A DNA stretch of 64,000 bases from Zobellia alginiliquefaciens (GCF_029323795.1 NZ_CP119758.1:62001-126000); one strand, 5' to 3'. Counted from the stretch's first letter, positions 44,625 through 54,356 are shown. Program-made: numbers and translations. Notes: generated from the letters alone by a model not told the origin.

Positions 44625-47222
44625 TTATTTCACCATTAATTTACTACTCCAAGTTTTATCATTACTACTGGTTATTTTATAGAAATATAGTCCAGGAGTT
44701 AAATTATTTCGTTTCACTACAATCATATTCTGACCTGCTTTGGAGTCTCCGCTCATATCATGTGATGCGATTTTTTTACCCGCCATATTAAACAATTCAA
44801 AAGTAAATGTACCAGAATTCTCTTCGTAAAAATAAAGGCTAGACTCCGCTTGCATAGGGTTAGGATACACTATAGACTCTGAAGTATCATCAGATATAAA
44901 AACCCGTTTTTCTTCAATATTGTTAAAAGACACATTGGAAAGGCTCATTTGCTTTTCTTCCAAGGTTCCACCTTCGGCCAACAAATTAAAATTAATCACT
45001 TTTAAACTTGAAAAGTCGGTAGTAGAATTCGTAGAACTCTTAAAATTCCCAGCCAACAAATTAAATGATTTGGTTTCGGCCGATAGGTTTACATTTTGCG
45101 AAAACGTTACCCCATTCCCATCAAGCAACTTCACTTCTAAAGTTCCTGTTCCGCTAGCTTCAAAAGAGAGTTTTCCGTAATCGGATAAATCAACCGCTGT
45201 AAACCTGGGGCTCATTGCACGATATACTCCAACATAACTTGATGTCTTTCCGCTAAGCTCAATATTTCGCTCTACCGGGTACCCATCACCCGTATAAGGT
45301 GCTTGCACTGATTTTACCTCGTAATTTTCTACCGTAGTTCCTTCTGCAGAACTATCAAGACCCCATGGGGCATCTGCTACGAAAAGGTCATCTGGAGTAC
45401 CATTGGCATGACTCACCCTAAATCCGAAGTCAAAAATATTTCCGGTACTTAACGCTACAGAATCTAAATACCCGTCTATTGGTGCTGACAATTTCATAGT
45501 TTCCGTTGAACTTGTCTCTGTCTTTTTAAGTCCGCCTTCTAACTGAATTTGCTCGGTTTTATTACTATTCACCAAGTTCAGAATAACTTCGCCTTTTACA
45601 TATTTAGCCGATTTTACAAATACTGGCGGTGGTGTAGAACCCTTATATTCAGCAATTGGGCTATGCACCTCTAACAGGTTTAAAATTTCATCGGCAAGCA
45701 ATAGTAGGTCATCTACCGTATTGGACCAGATTTGAAAGTTGTAAAATGCCGTATCTTCTGCGTAAGCATCAATATTCCAGTGTGATTCCACAACAAATTC
45801 ATTACTGGCATTTAACCTGGCTGAAAAAGTCAATGCAAATTCCGTACTTCCATCTGGCTGTTTGATAATCGATTTAATAAAATCCTTCTCTCGTAATTGT
45901 ATGTTAGATACAGATAGTAGTTGTGCGCCTAGGAATCTATCACAAATAAATTTACTGTGCTCATAAACTTTGTTATCCGTCTTAATTACCATAAGCGCAC
46001 CAATATTATCATCCTTCTTTAAGTAATCTACAGAATAGATATCCGAAGCATTGGTTAGGTCCAACAAATCTGCCGGAGAAGATTCTATGGTACTGGACTC
46101 ACCTACAACATCTAAAGGCACCAACTGAGTTAAAGGAATTTGATCAGGGGTAGACTTTCCCGCTTTAGCGTAACTAGCACCCTTCATAAGCCTTTTGGCG
46201 GTATGCTTGTTGAATTTATAATTGGTTTTCGCACGGTTATAGTTTCTTTCCCCAATGAGAGAGGATAAACGGTCATTACTTTCTAAACCACCATCATTGG
46301 CACCTGAAGTTAAGTTTATTGTAGGACATGCTGCCACACCTGAACAAGATGGGTCATCACAATCTACAAGACCATCTCCATCATCATCTAAACCATTGAT
46401 ACAATCTTCTTGAGGCACAGGAGCAGTAGGACATCGCGCACCATCGTTACTTGACGCCGCAGGACCAAATGCAAAAATATTAGATTTAATAATGCCTAGT
46501 GAAATATCTTGAGCTCTTTCTATTTTATATACAGAACCGGTCTGGTTTGCCGATACATAAAAATTTCCATCAACATCAAAATATACTGCACCAAATGTAT
46601 AATTTAACCCCTGTAAAATAGGCACTACACCTAATGCCTCTACTATACCGGTCTCTGGAGTAATCCTATACAATATATTAGTGTTCTTTTCTACAGAGTA
46701 GAGTTTTTCATCCTGAGCATTAAACGCCCAATCATGTATATTTAAGCTCTGACTTAAAGAAAAAACACCTAAATAATCTAAGTAGGTATTAGACTCCGGG
46801 TTAAGATCAATTTTGTAAAAAGAGGCTCCTCCGGCCTTGAAGTAGTATATACCATCAATTGAAATATCGCCAACATATTTGTTCCCAGAAGGTAATCCAG
46901 GAATTTCATATTGGTCAACTTCAAAATTCTTGCCAATACGCACAATGGAGCTGGACGGAGTTGACAAATAACCCCAAATATACCCATCTGACGAATTGTA
47001 GGCTGCAGCATTCACATTGCCAGGGGTAATATTTTCGGCAACTAAATACGAACTACCCGAAGCAAGATCAAGTGCATAAATATCATTATACTGAAACAAG
47101 TAGGCGTTGTAATCACACTCAAAAGGTGTGGATTGGGCTTTTGCCCCTACATTACATAGTAAAAGTAACATTGAGACCACAAAAAGCTTAGTGGTTGAAC
47201 TAATAGTGTATTTTTTCATCAT
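44625..47222 (-). CDS. T9SS-exported protein with N-terminal propeller-like domain
   Basis: The protein is 865 residues from the ATG at 47222; an ATG at 47246 is also possible but precedes a worse signal peptide. After the signal (cleavage near AKAQS) comes a beta-propeller-like half (about residues 25-270). Then follows a calcium-binding type segment GLDDDGDGLVDCDDPSC near 290, a middle region of unknown fold, a beta-sandwich part, and a C-terminal T9SS type A sorting domain beginning near VYPNPMQ (about 784) and ending LMVK. It should be secreted across the outer membrane and fixed to the surface or released. Function unknown. Confidence 0.85.
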   Translation of the reverse strand: MMKKYTISSTTKLFVVSMLLLLCNVGAKAQSTPFECDYNAYLFQYNDIYALDLASGSSYLVAENITPGNVNAAAYNSSDGYIWGYLSTPSSSIVRIGKNFEVDQYEIPGLPSGNKYVGDISIDGIYYFKAGGASFYKIDLNPESNTYLDYLGVFSLSQSLNIHDWAFNAQDEKLYSVEKNTNILYRITPETGIVEALGVVPILQGLNYTFGAVYFDVDGNFYVSANQTGSVYKIERAQDISLGIIKSNIFAFGPAASSNDGARCPTAPVPQEDCINGLDDDGDGLVDCDDPSCSGVAACPTINLTSGANDGGLESNDRLSSLIGERNYNRAKTNYKFNKHTAKRLMKGASYAKAGKSTPDQIPLTQLVPLDVVGESSTIESSPADLLDLTNASDIYSVDYLKKDDNIGALMVIKTDNKVYEHSKFICDRFLGAQLLSVSNIQLREKDFIKSIIKQPDGSTEFALTFSARLNASNEFVVESHWNIDAYAEDTAFYNFQIWSNTVDDLLLLADEILNLLEVHSPIAEYKGSTPPPVFVKSAKYVKGEVILNLVNSNKTEQIQLEGGLKKTETSSTETMKLSAPIDGYLDSVALSTGNIFDFGFRVSHANGTPDDLFVADAPWGLDSSAEGTTVENYEVKSVQAPYTGDGYPVERNIELSGKTSSYVGVYRAMSPRFTAVDLSDYGKLSFEASGTGTLEVKLLDGNGVTFSQNVNLSAETKSFNLLAGNFKSSTNSTTDFSSLKVINFNLLAEGGTLEEKQMSLSNVSFNNIEEKRVFISDDTSESIVYPNPMQAESSLYFYEENSGTFTFELFNMAGKKIASHDMSGDSKAGQNMIVVKRNNLTPGLYFYKITSSNDKTWSSKLMVK

Positions 47223-47455
47223 ATTTATTCGATTTGGGCTAAACATCTAATGGTAAAGGAATTTTCCTACATTAATTTAGAATGTTATCATAACCTGTTC
47301 GTTTACAATTTATTGTAGATGAATGGTTAAAATCGATATACTACATCTCGGTAAATTTCGTTATGAAATTTGTGATCAGACTACACATTATTTATTAATG
47401 TAATTTTAAAATCCCGTGTTCTTTCACTATTTTGCAACGACATTTATAAACGCAT

Positions 47456-49228
47456 ATGCAGAACGTTACCAGACTATTTGATTTTCCCTATTATCAACTG
47501 GAAAAACATAACCTACAGAAATCTCTTGTCTCAAAATATGAGGGCCAGTGGGTTAGCACTTCTACTAAAGAGTATATTGACAAAGCAAATACTATAAGCA
47601 GAGGTCTCTTACGATTGGGTGTACAGCCTAACGATAAAATTGCCGTTATTTCATTGACCAACCGTACGGAATGGAACATTATGGATATTGGTATTCTTCA
47701 ATTAGGCGCACAAAACGTTCCCGTATACCCTACCATATCAGAAGAAGATTATGCGTATGTATTAAATCATTCTGAAGCAAAATTCTGTTTTGTTTCATGT
47801 ATTGAAGTATATGAAAAAGTAAAATCCGTTGAAGACCAGATACCAAGTTTGCAGCACATTTATTCTTTTGATGATATTTCTAGTTGTGATAATTGGGAAA
47901 AGGTACTGGAATTAGGAGCTGATAAATCTAATCAAGACGAAGTTGAAAAACTAAAAGATGCGGTCAAGGCTGATGACCTTGCTACCTTAATATATACTTC
48001 TGGAACAACGGGAAGACCAAAAGGTGTAATGTTATCTCACAATAATTTGGTTAGCAATGCTTTGGAAAGCTCCAAACGTTTCCCTATTGAAGACGGCAAT
48101 ACTAAAGCCCTTAGTTTTCTACCCTTGTGCCATGTATATGAGCGTATGTTAATTTATCTATACCAATACAGAGGTGTAACCATTTACTATGCCGAGTCAT
48201 TGGATAAAATTAGTGACAACCTAAAAGAAACCAGTCCGCATGTTATGACAGCCGTACCAAGGCTTTTAGAAAAAGTCTATGATAAAATATATGCCAAGGG
48301 CACCGAGCTTTCCGGTATAAAGAAAAAACTTTTCTTTTGGGCCGTAAACCTTGGACTTAAATTTGAGCCCTATGGACAAAACGGTTGGTGGTACGAAACA
48401 CAATTATCCATAGCCAGAAAACTTATTTTCAGCAAATGGAAAGAAGGTCTAGGTGGCAACCTTAGTCTTATTGCTTCTGGTAGTGCAGCCTTGCAACCCC
48501 GACTTTCACGCATATTTAATGCCGCTGAATTCGGTCTTATGGAAGGTTATGGTCTCTCAGAGACCTCACCGGTAATATCAGTTAACGACATGCGCGATGA
48601 AGGGTTCCGTATTGGCACTGTGGGCAAACCTATTGATAGAACCGAAGTAAAAATTGCCAGTGACGGAGAAATCTGTATAAAAGGCCCACAGGTCATGATG
48701 GGGTATTATAAGGACCCCGACAAAACCAGCGAAGTTATGCAAGATGGCTATTTCCTTACCGGTGATATTGGTGAAATAGATGCAGACGGATTTCTAAAAA
48801 TTACGGACCGCAAAAAAGAAATGTTCAAAACCTCTGGAGGTAAATATGTAGCGCCTCAGTTATTGGAAAACAGGTTTAAGCAATCTCGCTTTATTGAGCA
48901 AATTATGGTAGTTGGTGAAGGTGAAAAGATGCCGGCCGCTTTAATTCAACCAGATTTTGATTTCTTGCACCAATGGGCAACAAAGAACAACATTACCGTA
49001 CCCGAGAATTCTGATATTATTCAAAACGAACAGGTAATGGCTCGCTACCAACAAGAAGTTGATGAAGCCAATGAAAAATTTGCCAAATGGGAAAAGGTAA
49101 AACAGTTCCGTCTAACTCCGGATGTTTGGAGTATAAGTGAAGGACACCTTACCCCTACCCTTAAATTGCGTCGTAAGATTGTAAAAGAAAAATATATGCA
49201 TCTTTATAACGACATTTATGGGCGCTAA
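47456..49228 (+). CDS. Long-chain fatty acid-CoA ligase
   Basis: The 590-residue protein is an adenylate-forming enzyme of the FAA1/FadD type. IYTSGTTGRPKGVMLSHNN is near residue 179, EGYGLSETSPVISVND near 363, GYFLTGDIGEIDADGF near 430, and TDRKKEMFKTSGGKYVAPQ near 450. It activates long-chain fatty acids with ATP and CoA at the membrane. It is the first gene of a set with MarR, fadN, fadA and fadE, so it most likely feeds beta-oxidation. It is separated from marR by 186 bases that hold the marR promoter and palindrome. Confidence 0.92.
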   Translation: MQNVTRLFDFPYYQLEKHNLQKSLVSKYEGQWVSTSTKEYIDKANTISRGLLRLGVQPNDKIAVISLTNRTEWNIMDIGILQLGAQNVPVYPTISEEDYAYVLNHSEAKFCFVSCIEVYEKVKSVEDQIPSLQHIYSFDDISSCDNWEKVLELGADKSNQDEVEKLKDAVKADDLATLIYTSGTTGRPKGVMLSHNNLVSNALESSKRFPIEDGNTKALSFLPLCHVYERMLIYLYQYRGVTIYYAESLDKISDNLKETSPHVMTAVPRLLEKVYDKIYAKGTELSGIKKKLFFWAVNLGLKFEPYGQNGWWYETQLSIARKLIFSKWKEGLGGNLSLIASGSAALQPRLSRIFNAAEFGLMEGYGLSETSPVISVNDMRDEGFRIGTVGKPIDRTEVKIASDGEICIKGPQVMMGYYKDPDKTSEVMQDGYFLTGDIGEIDADGFLKITDRKKEMFKTSGGKYVAPQLLENRFKQSRFIEQIMVVGEGEKMPAALIQPDFDFLHQWATKNNITVPENSDIIQNEQVMARYQQEVDEANEKFAKWEKVKQFRLTPDVWSISEGHLTPTLKLRRKIVKEKYMHLYNDIYGR

Positions 49229-49349
49229 TAATGCCGCTTACATTTGTCGTACATTTCAACGTAAAATATTATTTTCCTAAAAAAAGTCCTCACAACCTAC
49301 GAATAAAGCTATTTCTTTATAATAGCATTGCTTTTCTGATTTAAATTTC

Positions 49350-49391
49350 AAAAATATATTATGCATGCATAATATATTTTTTGTATATTTG
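49350..49391 (+). promoter_or_regulatory. 32-bp perfect palindromic operator and -7 box in front of marR
   Basis: Bases 49350-49381 form a perfect 32-bp palindrome; each half reads AAAAATATATTATGCA toward the centre at 49365/49366. The -7 box TATATTTG (49384-49391) starts two bases behind it, 24 bases before the marR start. A MarR dimer on this site would block the promoter, so self-control and control of the fad genes downstream is the simple reading. No second copy of the core TTATGCATGCATAA was found in this window. Confidence 0.8.
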
Positions 49392-49414
49392 GTGACCGTC
49401 AACCCACCTTATGT

Positions 49415-49897
49415 ATGAAAGATATTACTATAGACTACGCATTGCGAGCCACATGGCAAGCCGTAGCTCGTATGTACAACGAAGAGGCTAAAAAATTTGA
49501 CTCTACCATGGCCGTGGGTTTTACACTTTTAAGTGTAGATCCTAAGACCGGAACCCCTTCTACGGCCCTTGGGCCCAAAATGGGAATGGAAGCCACAAGC
49601 CTGTCCCGTATTCTAAAAAGAATGGAAGAACAGGGTTTAATAGAGAGAAAACCCAACCCTAAAGACGGAAGAGGCGTTTTGATTTATTTGACGGAATTTG
49701 GACTCGAAAAGAGAAATGATTCAAAGAATGTTGTATTAAGGTTCAACGATTCCGTAAGAAGCCATGTTTCCGAAGAAAAAATAAAAAGCTTTTTTGAGGT
49801 CATGGATACTATAAATGAACTCATAGCAGAAAAGAACATATATACTAATGATAACCTGATTAACGGTCAAGATACCCTTGATTCTGAAACAGATTAA
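49415..49897 (+). CDS. MarR family transcriptional regulator
   Basis: The 160-residue protein has a winged-helix domain with LGPKMGMEATSLSRILKRME (recognition helix, about residues 48-67), then EQGLIERKPNPKDGRGVLIY, the wing, and helices for dimer contact at both ends. Such proteins are usually repressors released by a small ligand. The position between an acyl-CoA ligase and fadNAE, plus the palindrome over its promoter, suggests that fatty acids or acyl-CoA are the signal. Ligand and targets are inferred. Confidence 0.9.
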   Translation: MKDITIDYALRATWQAVARMYNEEAKKFDSTMAVGFTLLSVDPKTGTPSTALGPKMGMEATSLSRILKRMEEQGLIERKPNPKDGRGVLIYLTEFGLEKRNDSKNVVLRFNDSVRSHVSEEKIKSFFEVMDTINELIAEKNIYTNDNLINGQDTLDSETD

Positions 49898-49919
49898 TTA
49901 ATAACCCAATAACTACATC

Positions 49920-52325
49920 GTGAACAAGCATATTAAAAAAGTAGCAGTCATCGGATCCGGAATTATGGGTAGCGGCATTGCTTGCCATTTCGCAAATATC
50001 GGAGTAGAAGTGTTGTTGCTAGATATCGTTCCAAGAGAATTGAACGATAAAGAAAAAGCAAAAGGATTAACTCTAGAAGACAAGGCGGTGCGCAATCGGT
50101 TGGTAAACGACTCATTAACTACGGCCTTAAAATCTAAACCTTCTCCTATCTATCATCAAAAATTCGCTTCGCGTATCTCCACTGGAAATCTTGAGGATGA
50201 TATTGCAAAAGTGAGCAAGGTAGATTGGATTATTGAAGTGGTTGTAGAACGTCTTGATATCAAGAAAAAGGTTTTTGAAAATCTTGAAAAACACCGTACT
50301 CCAGGTACTTTAATCACGTCTAACACTTCTGGTATTCCTATTAAGTTTATGTCAGAAGGTAGAAGTGACGATTTTCAGAAGCATTTCTGTGGAACACATT
50401 TCTTTAACCCAGCGCGTTACTTAAAATTGTTCGAAATTATTCCTGGTCCGGAAACATCGCAAGAAGTACTTGACTTTTTAAATGGCTACGGAGAACAGTT
50501 TTTAGGAAAGACTTCCGTTGTAGCCAAAGACACTCCTGCTTTTATAGGAAACCGAATCGGAATCTTCAGTATTCAAAGCCTCTTTCACACCGTAAAAGAT
50601 ATGGGCATGACCGTTGAAGAGGTTGATAAGCTTACCGGACCTGTAATTGGCAGACCTAAATCCGCCACTTTTAGAACGGTTGATGTTGTAGGCCTGGATA
50701 CTTTGGTTCATGTGGCTAATGGTATCCACGAAAATTGCAAGGATGATGAACGATTAGCACTTTTTGAGCTTCCTGATTTCATCAATACCATGATGGAAAA
50801 CAAATGGCTGGGAAGCAAGACTGGGCAAGGTTTTTATAAGAAGACAAAAAACAAAGAAGGGAAAACGGAAATACTCACGTTGGATTTGGACACCATGGAC
50901 TATCGTTCCAAGAAAAGTGCCAAATTCGCCACACTGGAGCTTACCAAAACCATAGATAAGGTAGTAGACCGTTTTGCTGTTCTGGTTGGAGGAAAAGATA
51001 AAGCCGGAGAGTTCTACAGAAAAAGTTTTGGACAACTATTCGCTTACGTATCACACAGGATTCCTGAAATAACGGATGAACTATATAAGATTGATGACGC
51101 CATGAAAGCCGGTTTTGGCTGGGAACATGGACCATTCCAAATTTGGGATGCCGTTGGGTTGGACAAAGGATTGGAGTTTATTAAAGCCGAAGGATTGGAA
51201 GCTGCCCCTTGGGTAACAGACATGAAGACTTCGGGAAATGAATCTTTCTACTCTATAAAAGATGGGGCTACCTATTTCTATGACATTCCAAAGAAGTCCA
51301 TGGAAAAAATACCAGGTCAGGATGCTTTTATCATTTTGGACAATATCAGAAAATCAAAAGAAGTATTTAAAAATAGTGGTGTTGTAGTTGAGGATTTGGG
51401 CGATGGCATTTTAAATGTGGAGTTCCAATCCAAGATGAACACTATTGGCGGTGATGTTCTTGCCGGCCTTAACAAAGCTATTGATTTAGCTGAAAAAGAC
51501 TTTCAAGGTTTGGTGGTTGGTAACCAAGCAGCAAACTTCTCTGTAGGTGCCAATATTGGTATGATTTTCATGATGGCCGTTGAGCAGGAATATGATGAGC
51601 TTAATATGGCTATTAAAATGTTTCAGGATACGATGATGCGTATGCGCTACTCGGCTATTCCTACCGTTTCCGCACCCCACGGCATGACCCTTGGTGGTGG
51701 TTGTGAGCTATCCCTACATGCGGATAAAGTGGTTGCTGCTGCAGAAACTTACATCGGTCTTGTTGAATTCGGGGTTGGGGTTATCCCTGGTGGTGGTGGT
51801 TCTAAAGAGTTTGCCGTTCGAGCTCAGGACACCTTTAAAAAGAACGATGTTGAATTAAACGTACTTCAAGAATATTTCTTGACCATTGGTATGGCCAAAG
51901 TATCCACATCTGCTTACGAAGCTTATGATTTAGGTATTCTTCAACACGGAAAAGATATCGCAGTCGTAAATAAAGATCGGCAGATTGCAACCGCAAAGGC
52001 ACACGCTAAATTAATGGCCGAGGCCGGATATACACAACCTGTAAAGCGAAGTGATATAAAAGTACTCGGAAAACAAGCGTTAGGTATGTTCTTGGTAGGT
52101 ACGGATTCTATGGAAGCAAGTCACTACATCAGCGAGCACGATAAGAAAATCGCCAATAAATTGGCTTACGTTATGGCTGGTGGAGATTTATCCGAACCGA
52201 CCATGGTAAATGAGCAATATCTATTGGATTTGGAAAGAGAGGCCTTTTTATCTCTTTGTACGGAGAGAAAGACGCTAGAGCGTATCCAACATATGTTAAA
52301 GACAGGTAAACCTTTAAGAAACTAG
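49920..52325 (+). CDS. fadN: 3-hydroxyacyl-CoA dehydrogenase / enoyl-CoA hydratase, FadN type
   Basis: The 801-residue protein starts at GTG. The dehydrogenase is N-terminal, with the NAD loop GSGIMGSGIACHFAN at residues 13-27 and CGTHFFNPARY near 158. The hydratase is C-terminal (about 480-700), with GMTLGGGCELSLHAD near 589 and GVIPGGGGSKEF near 621. This is the reverse order of E. coli FadB/FadJ and equals Bacillus FadN (789 residues). It carries out hydration and oxidation in beta-oxidation. It lies 22 bases behind marR. Confidence 0.93.
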   Translation: MNKHIKKVAVIGSGIMGSGIACHFANIGVEVLLLDIVPRELNDKEKAKGLTLEDKAVRNRLVNDSLTTALKSKPSPIYHQKFASRISTGNLEDDIAKVSKVDWIIEVVVERLDIKKKVFENLEKHRTPGTLITSNTSGIPIKFMSEGRSDDFQKHFCGTHFFNPARYLKLFEIIPGPETSQEVLDFLNGYGEQFLGKTSVVAKDTPAFIGNRIGIFSIQSLFHTVKDMGMTVEEVDKLTGPVIGRPKSATFRTVDVVGLDTLVHVANGIHENCKDDERLALFELPDFINTMMENKWLGSKTGQGFYKKTKNKEGKTEILTLDLDTMDYRSKKSAKFATLELTKTIDKVVDRFAVLVGGKDKAGEFYRKSFGQLFAYVSHRIPEITDELYKIDDAMKAGFGWEHGPFQIWDAVGLDKGLEFIKAEGLEAAPWVTDMKTSGNESFYSIKDGATYFYDIPKKSMEKIPGQDAFIILDNIRKSKEVFKNSGVVVEDLGDGILNVEFQSKMNTIGGDVLAGLNKAIDLAEKDFQGLVVGNQAANFSVGANIGMIFMMAVEQEYDELNMAIKMFQDTMMRMRYSAIPTVSAPHGMTLGGGCELSLHADKVVAAAETYIGLVEFGVGVIPGGGGSKEFAVRAQDTFKKNDVELNVLQEYFLTIGMAKVSTSAYEAYDLGILQHGKDIAVVNKDRQIATAKAHAKLMAEAGYTQPVKRSDIKVLGKQALGMFLVGTDSMEASHYISEHDKKIANKLAYVMAGGDLSEPTMVNEQYLLDLEREAFLSLCTERKTLERIQHMLKTGKPLRN

Positions 52326-52330
52326 GGTTT

Positions 52331-52354
52331 AGTATTGAGATATTAGTATTGAGT
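52331..52354 (+). repeat. Left inverted repeat of four-helix-bundle element 1
   Basis: AGTATTGAGATATTAGTATT begins the 24-base left arm, which pairs with 52715-52738 at 20 of 24 positions. The arm has two copies of AGTATTGAG. It starts 5 bases behind the fadN stop. Confidence 0.7.
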
Positions 52355-52364
52355 AGTTAGAGAA

Positions 52365-52713
52365 ATGCACAAAGTAGAAAATTTAAAAATATGGAATAAG
52401 GCTATTGAGTTAGCCAAGTCCATTTATCTACTGGCAGCTGAATTACCTTCTGAAGAAAAATACGGACTAATTTCTCAAATTAAAAGATGTTCTGTTTCAA
52501 TTCCCTCCAATATAGCCGAAGGGAGCTGGCAGAAACTCTCAAAAAGAGTTTAAATATTTTCTGAGTATCGCTAATGGTTCTGCATATGAACTACACACGC
52601 AACTCATACTTTTAATAGAATTAAACTTAGTAAAAAAAGAAAAAGTAAAACCCGTAATTGAGGTTTGTGTTGAAATTCAAAAAATGAACTATTCGTTTCA
52701 AAAAGCATTATGA
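52365..52713 (+). pseudogene. Four-helix-bundle protein gene (23S rRNA IVP family), frameshifted
   Basis: The reading starts MHKVENLKIWNKAIELAKSI and holds the family hallmark QIKRCSVSIPSNIAEG. Right after it, at GGG (52521-52523), one extra base shifts the frame and stops the protein at residue 62. In the +1 frame the missing part is intact: AGRNSQKEFKYFLSIANGSA, then YELHTQLILLIELNLV and a C-terminal NYSFQKAL. The full protein would be about 115 residues, normal for the family. It lies between fadN and fadA on the same strand and is flanked by inverted repeats. Family role in 23S rRNA intervening sequences is known; function here is unknown. Confidence 0.85.
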
Positions 52714-52714
52714 A

Positions 52715-52738
52715 TCTCAATACAATTAACTCAATACT
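52715..52738 (+). repeat. Right inverted repeat of four-helix-bundle element 1
   Basis: TCTCAATACAATTAACTCAA begins the right arm, directly behind the TGA of the four-helix-bundle gene. A further CTCAATAC copy follows to 52746. It can form a stem with 52331-52354 that encloses the whole gene. Confidence 0.7.
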
Positions 52739-52753
52739 CAATACAATTTTATA

Positions 52754-53944
52754 ATGAAAACTGCATATATAGTTAAAGCATACAGAACAGCTGTCGGAAA
52801 AGCTCCGAAAGGTGTTTTCAGGTTTAAGCGAACAGATGAACTCGCCGCAGAAACCATTGAGTACATGATGAAAGAATTACCCGATTTTGACAAAAAACGG
52901 ATTGATGATGTCATCGTAGGCAACGCCATGCCAGAAGGATCGCAAGGCCTGAATATGGCACGATTGATTTCTTTAATGGGATTGGATATCGTTGATGTAC
53001 CTGGCGTTACGGTGAACCGTTTTTGCTCCTCAGGTATTGAAACCATTGGTATTGCCACGGCAAAAATACAATCGGGAATGGCTGACTGTATCATTGCCGG
53101 TGGTGCAGAAAGTATGAGCTCTGTACCTATGACAGGATATAAAACCGAATTGAATTATGATTTGGTAAGCGAAGGTCACGAAGATTACTATTGGGGTATG
53201 GGAAACACTGCCGAAGCGGTAGCAAATGAATACAAAGTCTCTAGAGAAGACCAAGATGAGTTTGCATATAATTCTCATATGAAAGCTTTAAAAGCACAAG
53301 CTGAAGACCGTTTTCAAAATCAAATCGTGCCTATTGAAGTAGAGCAAACCTACATTGATGAAAACGGTAAAAAAGCAACAAAAAAGTATACGGTAACTAA
53401 AGATGAAGGTCCTAGAAAGGGCACTTCGGTAGAAGTGCTAAATAAACTACGTCCTGTTTTTGCAGCTGGCGGTAGCGTAACTGCAGGTAATTCATCTCAA
53501 ATGAGCGATGGTGCTGCTTTTGTAATGGTAATGAGCGAAGATATGGTGAAAGAGTTGAATCTGGAGCCTATTGCCCGTTTGGTAAATTATGCAGCTGCCG
53601 GTGTCCCTCCAAGAATTATGGGTATAGGTCCTGTTGCGGCTATTCCAAAAGCTCTAAAACAAGCAGGATTAAAGCAAGATGATATTGAACTTATTGAACT
53701 GAATGAGGCATTCGCTTCGCAATCACTAGCAGTAATTCGTGAACTTGGTCTAAACAAAGATATTGTAAACGTAAATGGTGGCGCTATTGCATTGGGTCAC
53801 CCATTAGGATGTACAGGAGGTAAACTATCCGTGCAACTGTTCGATGAAATGAGAAAGAGAAACATGCAAGGTAAGTATGGTATGGTAACCATGTGCGTGG
53901 GCACCGGACAAGGGGCTGCGGGTATTTTTGAGTTTCTTTCTTAA
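52754..53944 (+). CDS. fadA: Acetyl-CoA C-acyltransferase (3-ketoacyl-CoA thiolase)
   Basis: The 396-residue thiolase has the acylated cysteine in [12 protein letters not shown] (near residue 92), [11 protein letters not shown] near 317, the histidine in [16 protein letters not shown] near 350, and the second cysteine in [11 protein letters not shown] near 381. It splits 3-ketoacyl-CoA with CoA in the last step of beta-oxidation. The gene order fadN-fadA-fadE equals that of the Bacillus fadNAE operon. It is separated from fadN and fadE by the two four-helix-bundle elements. Confidence 0.95.
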   Translation: MKTAYIVKAYRTAVGKAPKGVFRFKRTDELAAETIEYMMKELPDFDKKRIDDVIVGNAMPEGSQGLNMARLISLMGLDIVDVPGVTVNRFCSSGIETIGIATAKIQSGMADCIIAGGAESMSSVPMTGYKTELNYDLVSEGHEDYYWGMGNTAEAVANEYKVSREDQDEFAYNSHMKALKAQAEDRFQNQIVPIEVEQTYIDENGKKATKKYTVTKDEGPRKGTSVEVLNKLRPVFAAGGSVTAGNSSQMSDGAAFVMVMSEDMVKELNLEPIARLVNYAAAGVPPRIMGIGPVAAIPKALKQAGLKQDDIELIELNEAFASQSLAVIRELGLNKDIVNVNGGAIALGHPLGCTGGKLSVQLFDEMRKRNMQGKYGMVTMCVGTGQGAAGIFEFLS

Positions 53945-53963
53945 GAAGAGAAAAGAAAATAGA
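53945..53963 (+). repeat. Left inverted repeat of four-helix-bundle element 2
   Basis: GAAGAGAAAAGAAAATAGA starts at the base behind the fadA stop. It pairs with 54336-54356 at 17 of 19 positions with a two-base bulge. The sequence differs wholly from the arms of element 1. Confidence 0.6.
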
Positions 53964-53974
53964 ATAAGGACTGA

Positions 53975-54332
53975 ATGGCTAAGCGTCATAACTATAAGAA
54001 TTTAAAAATTTGGAAACTGGGTTTGGAAATTGCTAATGACATTTCTGATCTATTATATAAGTTTTCCAAAGCATGAAAGATTCGATTTAAGTTCGCAAAT
54101 GAGTAGGTGCTCCATTTCAATTCCAAGCAACATTGCGGAAGGATCTGCTAGAACTGATAAATCATTTAGCCATTTTATTAATATCTCTTTGGGTTCTTCC
54201 TTTGAATTAGGAACACAATTATTAATTGCCAAGAATAGAAAGTATATAACCGATAATAAATTAAAACTACTTGAAGATAAAATAGAAGAATTTCAGAAAA
54301 TGACTATGAGTTTTCAAAATAGTCTTTCGTAA
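53975..54332 (+). pseudogene. Second four-helix-bundle protein gene (IVP family), frameshifted
   Basis: The reading starts MAKRHNYKNLKIWKLGLEIA and reaches DLLYKF, where one extra T in TTTT (54062-54065) shifts the frame and stops the product at residue 33. The other frame carries the rest intact: PKHERFDLSSQMSRCSISIP, SNIAEGSARTDKSF, SSFELGTQLLIA and SFQNSLS. The restored protein would be about 118 residues. It shares NLKIW, the RCS-SIPSNIAEG core and EL-TQL with the gene at 52365 but is clearly diverged, so the two are not a recent duplication. It lies between fadA and fadE. Confidence 0.85.
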
Positions 54333-54335
54333 ATC

Positions 54336-54356
54336 TCTTTTCTCTTTTCTAACTTC
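54336..54356 (+). repeat. Right inverted repeat of four-helix-bundle element 2
   Basis: TCTTTTCTCTTTTCTAACTTC lies 3 bases behind the stop of the four-helix-bundle gene. It is the pyrimidine-rich partner of the purine-rich arm at 53945-53963. Confidence 0.6.
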
